In this document: one piece after another, positions 4,981 to 5,936 of the stretch
How positions within the stretch are numbered: the first letter of the stretch is position 1
Layout of the letters: the number at the start of each line of letters is the position of its first letter
Source of the DNA: Anaerolineales bacterium
GTDB lineage: Bacteria > Chloroflexota > Anaerolineae > B4-G1 > DUEL01
Direction: 5' to 3'
Assembly (NCBI GenBank): GCA_015662065.1
Contig: DQUX01000408.1
Span: 1 to 5,936 of the forward strand
Length of the DNA: 5,936 bases
The notes under the pieces: model-generated
Database searches by the model: none
What the model saw: the letters and a program-made list of their open reading frames with translations, nothing else
Told to the model about the DNA's origin: nothing
Program-made: the position numbers and the translations under genes

Positions 4981-5936
4981 TTACTTGGTCAGTGTGAAGT
5001 AGTGGAGGAACAGGGTCGGATCCAGGGTGACCCCGCCGACGTTCTTCTGGGTCACTACCAGCAGCAGCCCCTGGGTGAAGGGGATGGTTGGCACCTCGGT
5101 GGTCCACAACTCCTGGATCTGGCGGTACAGTTGCTCGCGCTCCGCCATATCGGTGGAGGTCCGCGCTTGGATGAGCAGGTTGTCCATCTCCTCGTTGCAG
5201 TAGAAGATGCCGATGTCGTCCGAGGCGCCGCACTCGGCGAAGGCGGAGGTGTAGTTATCCGGATCCAAGTAGTCGGGGTACCACCCCAGCAGGAAGACGG
5301 GCATCGTGCCGGGACCGAAGTAGTCGGTGTAGGTAGCCCACTCGGCGGACTGGAGGTTGACCTGGATGACGCCGGTCTCCTCCAGGGCCTGCTTCAGCAC
5401 CGTCGCCACGTCGCCCTCGGTGGGGCCGTAGTGGTCGGGGGTCCACCACAGGTCCATCACCAGCGGGTTGTTCTCGTCGAAGCCCGCCTGAGCCAGCAGC
5501 GCCTTGGCCTGCTCCAGGTCTCGCTCAGAGAAGGCGTCGATGTGGCCGAACATCCCCGCCGGGACCATGCTGTAGAGGTTCGTGTGGGTGCCCTGGAAGA
5601 CGATGTCCGAGATGGCATCGCGGTCGATGGCCAGGGAGATGGCCTGGCGGACCAGCGGGTTGTCGAACGGCTCGGTGGTGGTGTTGAAGCAGATGTAGCG
5701 GATGTAGGGACCGGAGCCCTCATAGATGTTGAAATCGGGGTTGGCGCGGAAGTCCTGGTAGTCGGACGGGGTCAGCGTCTTCCAGGCTACGTCGATGTCC
5801 CCGGCCTCCAGCGCCAGCCGCATGGCGGTGGAGTCGGCGAAGTAGCGGACGATGATGTGTGGGTAGGCGGGGGGCTCGCCGTAGTAGTCGGGGTTAGCGA
5901 CCAGCTCCATCTCCACGTCCCGCTCCCACCGCTTGA
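4981..5936 (-). CDS. Extracellular solute-binding protein family 5 (peptide/nickel type), C-terminal part (runs off right edge)
   Basis: The open frame enters from the right edge and ends at TAA 4983-4981, giving about 317 codons of a family whose members are usually 500-600 aa. The signal peptide or lipobox is outside the window. The first visible residues (KRWERDVEMELVANPDYYGE) are the usual mid-protein motif, so the GTG at 5916 is an internal valine, not a start. Family landmarks are FDNPLVRQAISLAIDRDAI, the AEWATYTDYF segment, LLGWYPDYLDPDNYTSAF and a C-terminal helix (ERE...YRQIQELWTTEVPTIPF). The mature protein acts outside the membrane, delivering solute to DppB/DppC. Two cysteines 11 residues apart (AECGAS and FYCNEE; codons at 5230-5232 and 5197-5199) may form a disulfide. 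The ligand cannot be inferred from this half; peptides, nickel chelates, sugars and others are all known for the family. Confidence 0.93.
   Translation of the reverse strand, partial: KRWERDVEMELVANPDYYGEPPAYPHIIVRYFADSTAMRLALEAGDIDVAWKTLTPSDYQDFRANPDFNIYEGSGPYIRYICFNTTTEPFDNPLVRQAISLAIDRDAISDIVFQGTHTNLYSMVPAGMFGHIDAFSERDLEQAKALLAQAGFDENNPLVMDLWWTPDHYGPTEGDVATVLKQALEETGVIQVNLQSAEWATYTDYFGPGTMPVFLLGWYPDYLDPDNYTSAFAECGASDDIGIFYCNEEMDNLLIQARTSTDMAEREQLYRQIQELWTTEVPTIPFTQGLLLVVTQKNVGGVTLDPTLFLHYFTLTK

Noticed and set aside
5914..5916. GTG at 5916 as the start of the binding protein
   Set aside because: The frame stays open to the window edge and the upstream codons (KRWERD) continue the family's mid-protein motif; the gene is simply cut by the edge.

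Overview
The window is GC-rich and read entirely from the minus strand. From high to low coordinates it carries one co-directional gene cluster: the C-terminal part of an extracellular solute-binding protein (cut by the right edge), a DppB-type permease, a DppC-type permease, a DppD-type ATPase, a DppF-type ATPase, and the start of a sixth gene cut by the left edge. The first five form a complete peptide/nickel-type (Dpp/Opp family) ABC importer, lacking only the N-terminal part of the binding protein. No promoter is visible; it should lie beyond the right edge, upstream of the binding-protein gene.

The sixth gene (1-424) runs off the left edge and was found by translating the minus strand by hand. 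It begins 19 nt inside the end of dppF. Its N-terminal 141 residues resemble the XPB/Ssl2-like helicase-associated proteins that I associate with Chloroflexota. Together with the GC-rich composition, the style of the Dpp proteins, a degenerate heptamer repeat between dppD and dppF, and GC-rich palindromes between genes, this suggests a Chloroflexota (Anaerolineae-like) bacterium. That is a moderate-confidence inference, not a demonstrated assignment.

Layout: 5936-4981 binding protein; 4980-4859 a 122-nt spacer with two perfect hairpins followed by a strong ribosome binding site; 4858-3404 DppB permease, unusually long because about 115 extracytoplasmic residues with SH3b-like character are inserted between TM1 and TM2; 3403-3361 a spacer with another perfect hairpin; 3360-2467 DppC permease; 2434-1469 DppD ATPase; 1468-1396 a spacer with heptamer repeats; 1395-406 DppF ATPase; 424-1 helicase-associated protein.

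Expected working: the lipid- or membrane-anchored binding protein captures a peptide-like solute outside the cell, the DppB/DppC heterodimer forms the channel, and the DppD/DppF heterodimer hydrolyses ATP. Both ATPases end in the same CX5CX6CX17C pattern, suggesting a [4Fe-4S] cluster in each. The substrate cannot be read from the sequence. The points most worth a second look are the SH3b-like insertion in DppB, the hairpins flanking dppB, the paired cysteine motifs, and the overlap of an unrelated helicase-like gene with the transporter operon.
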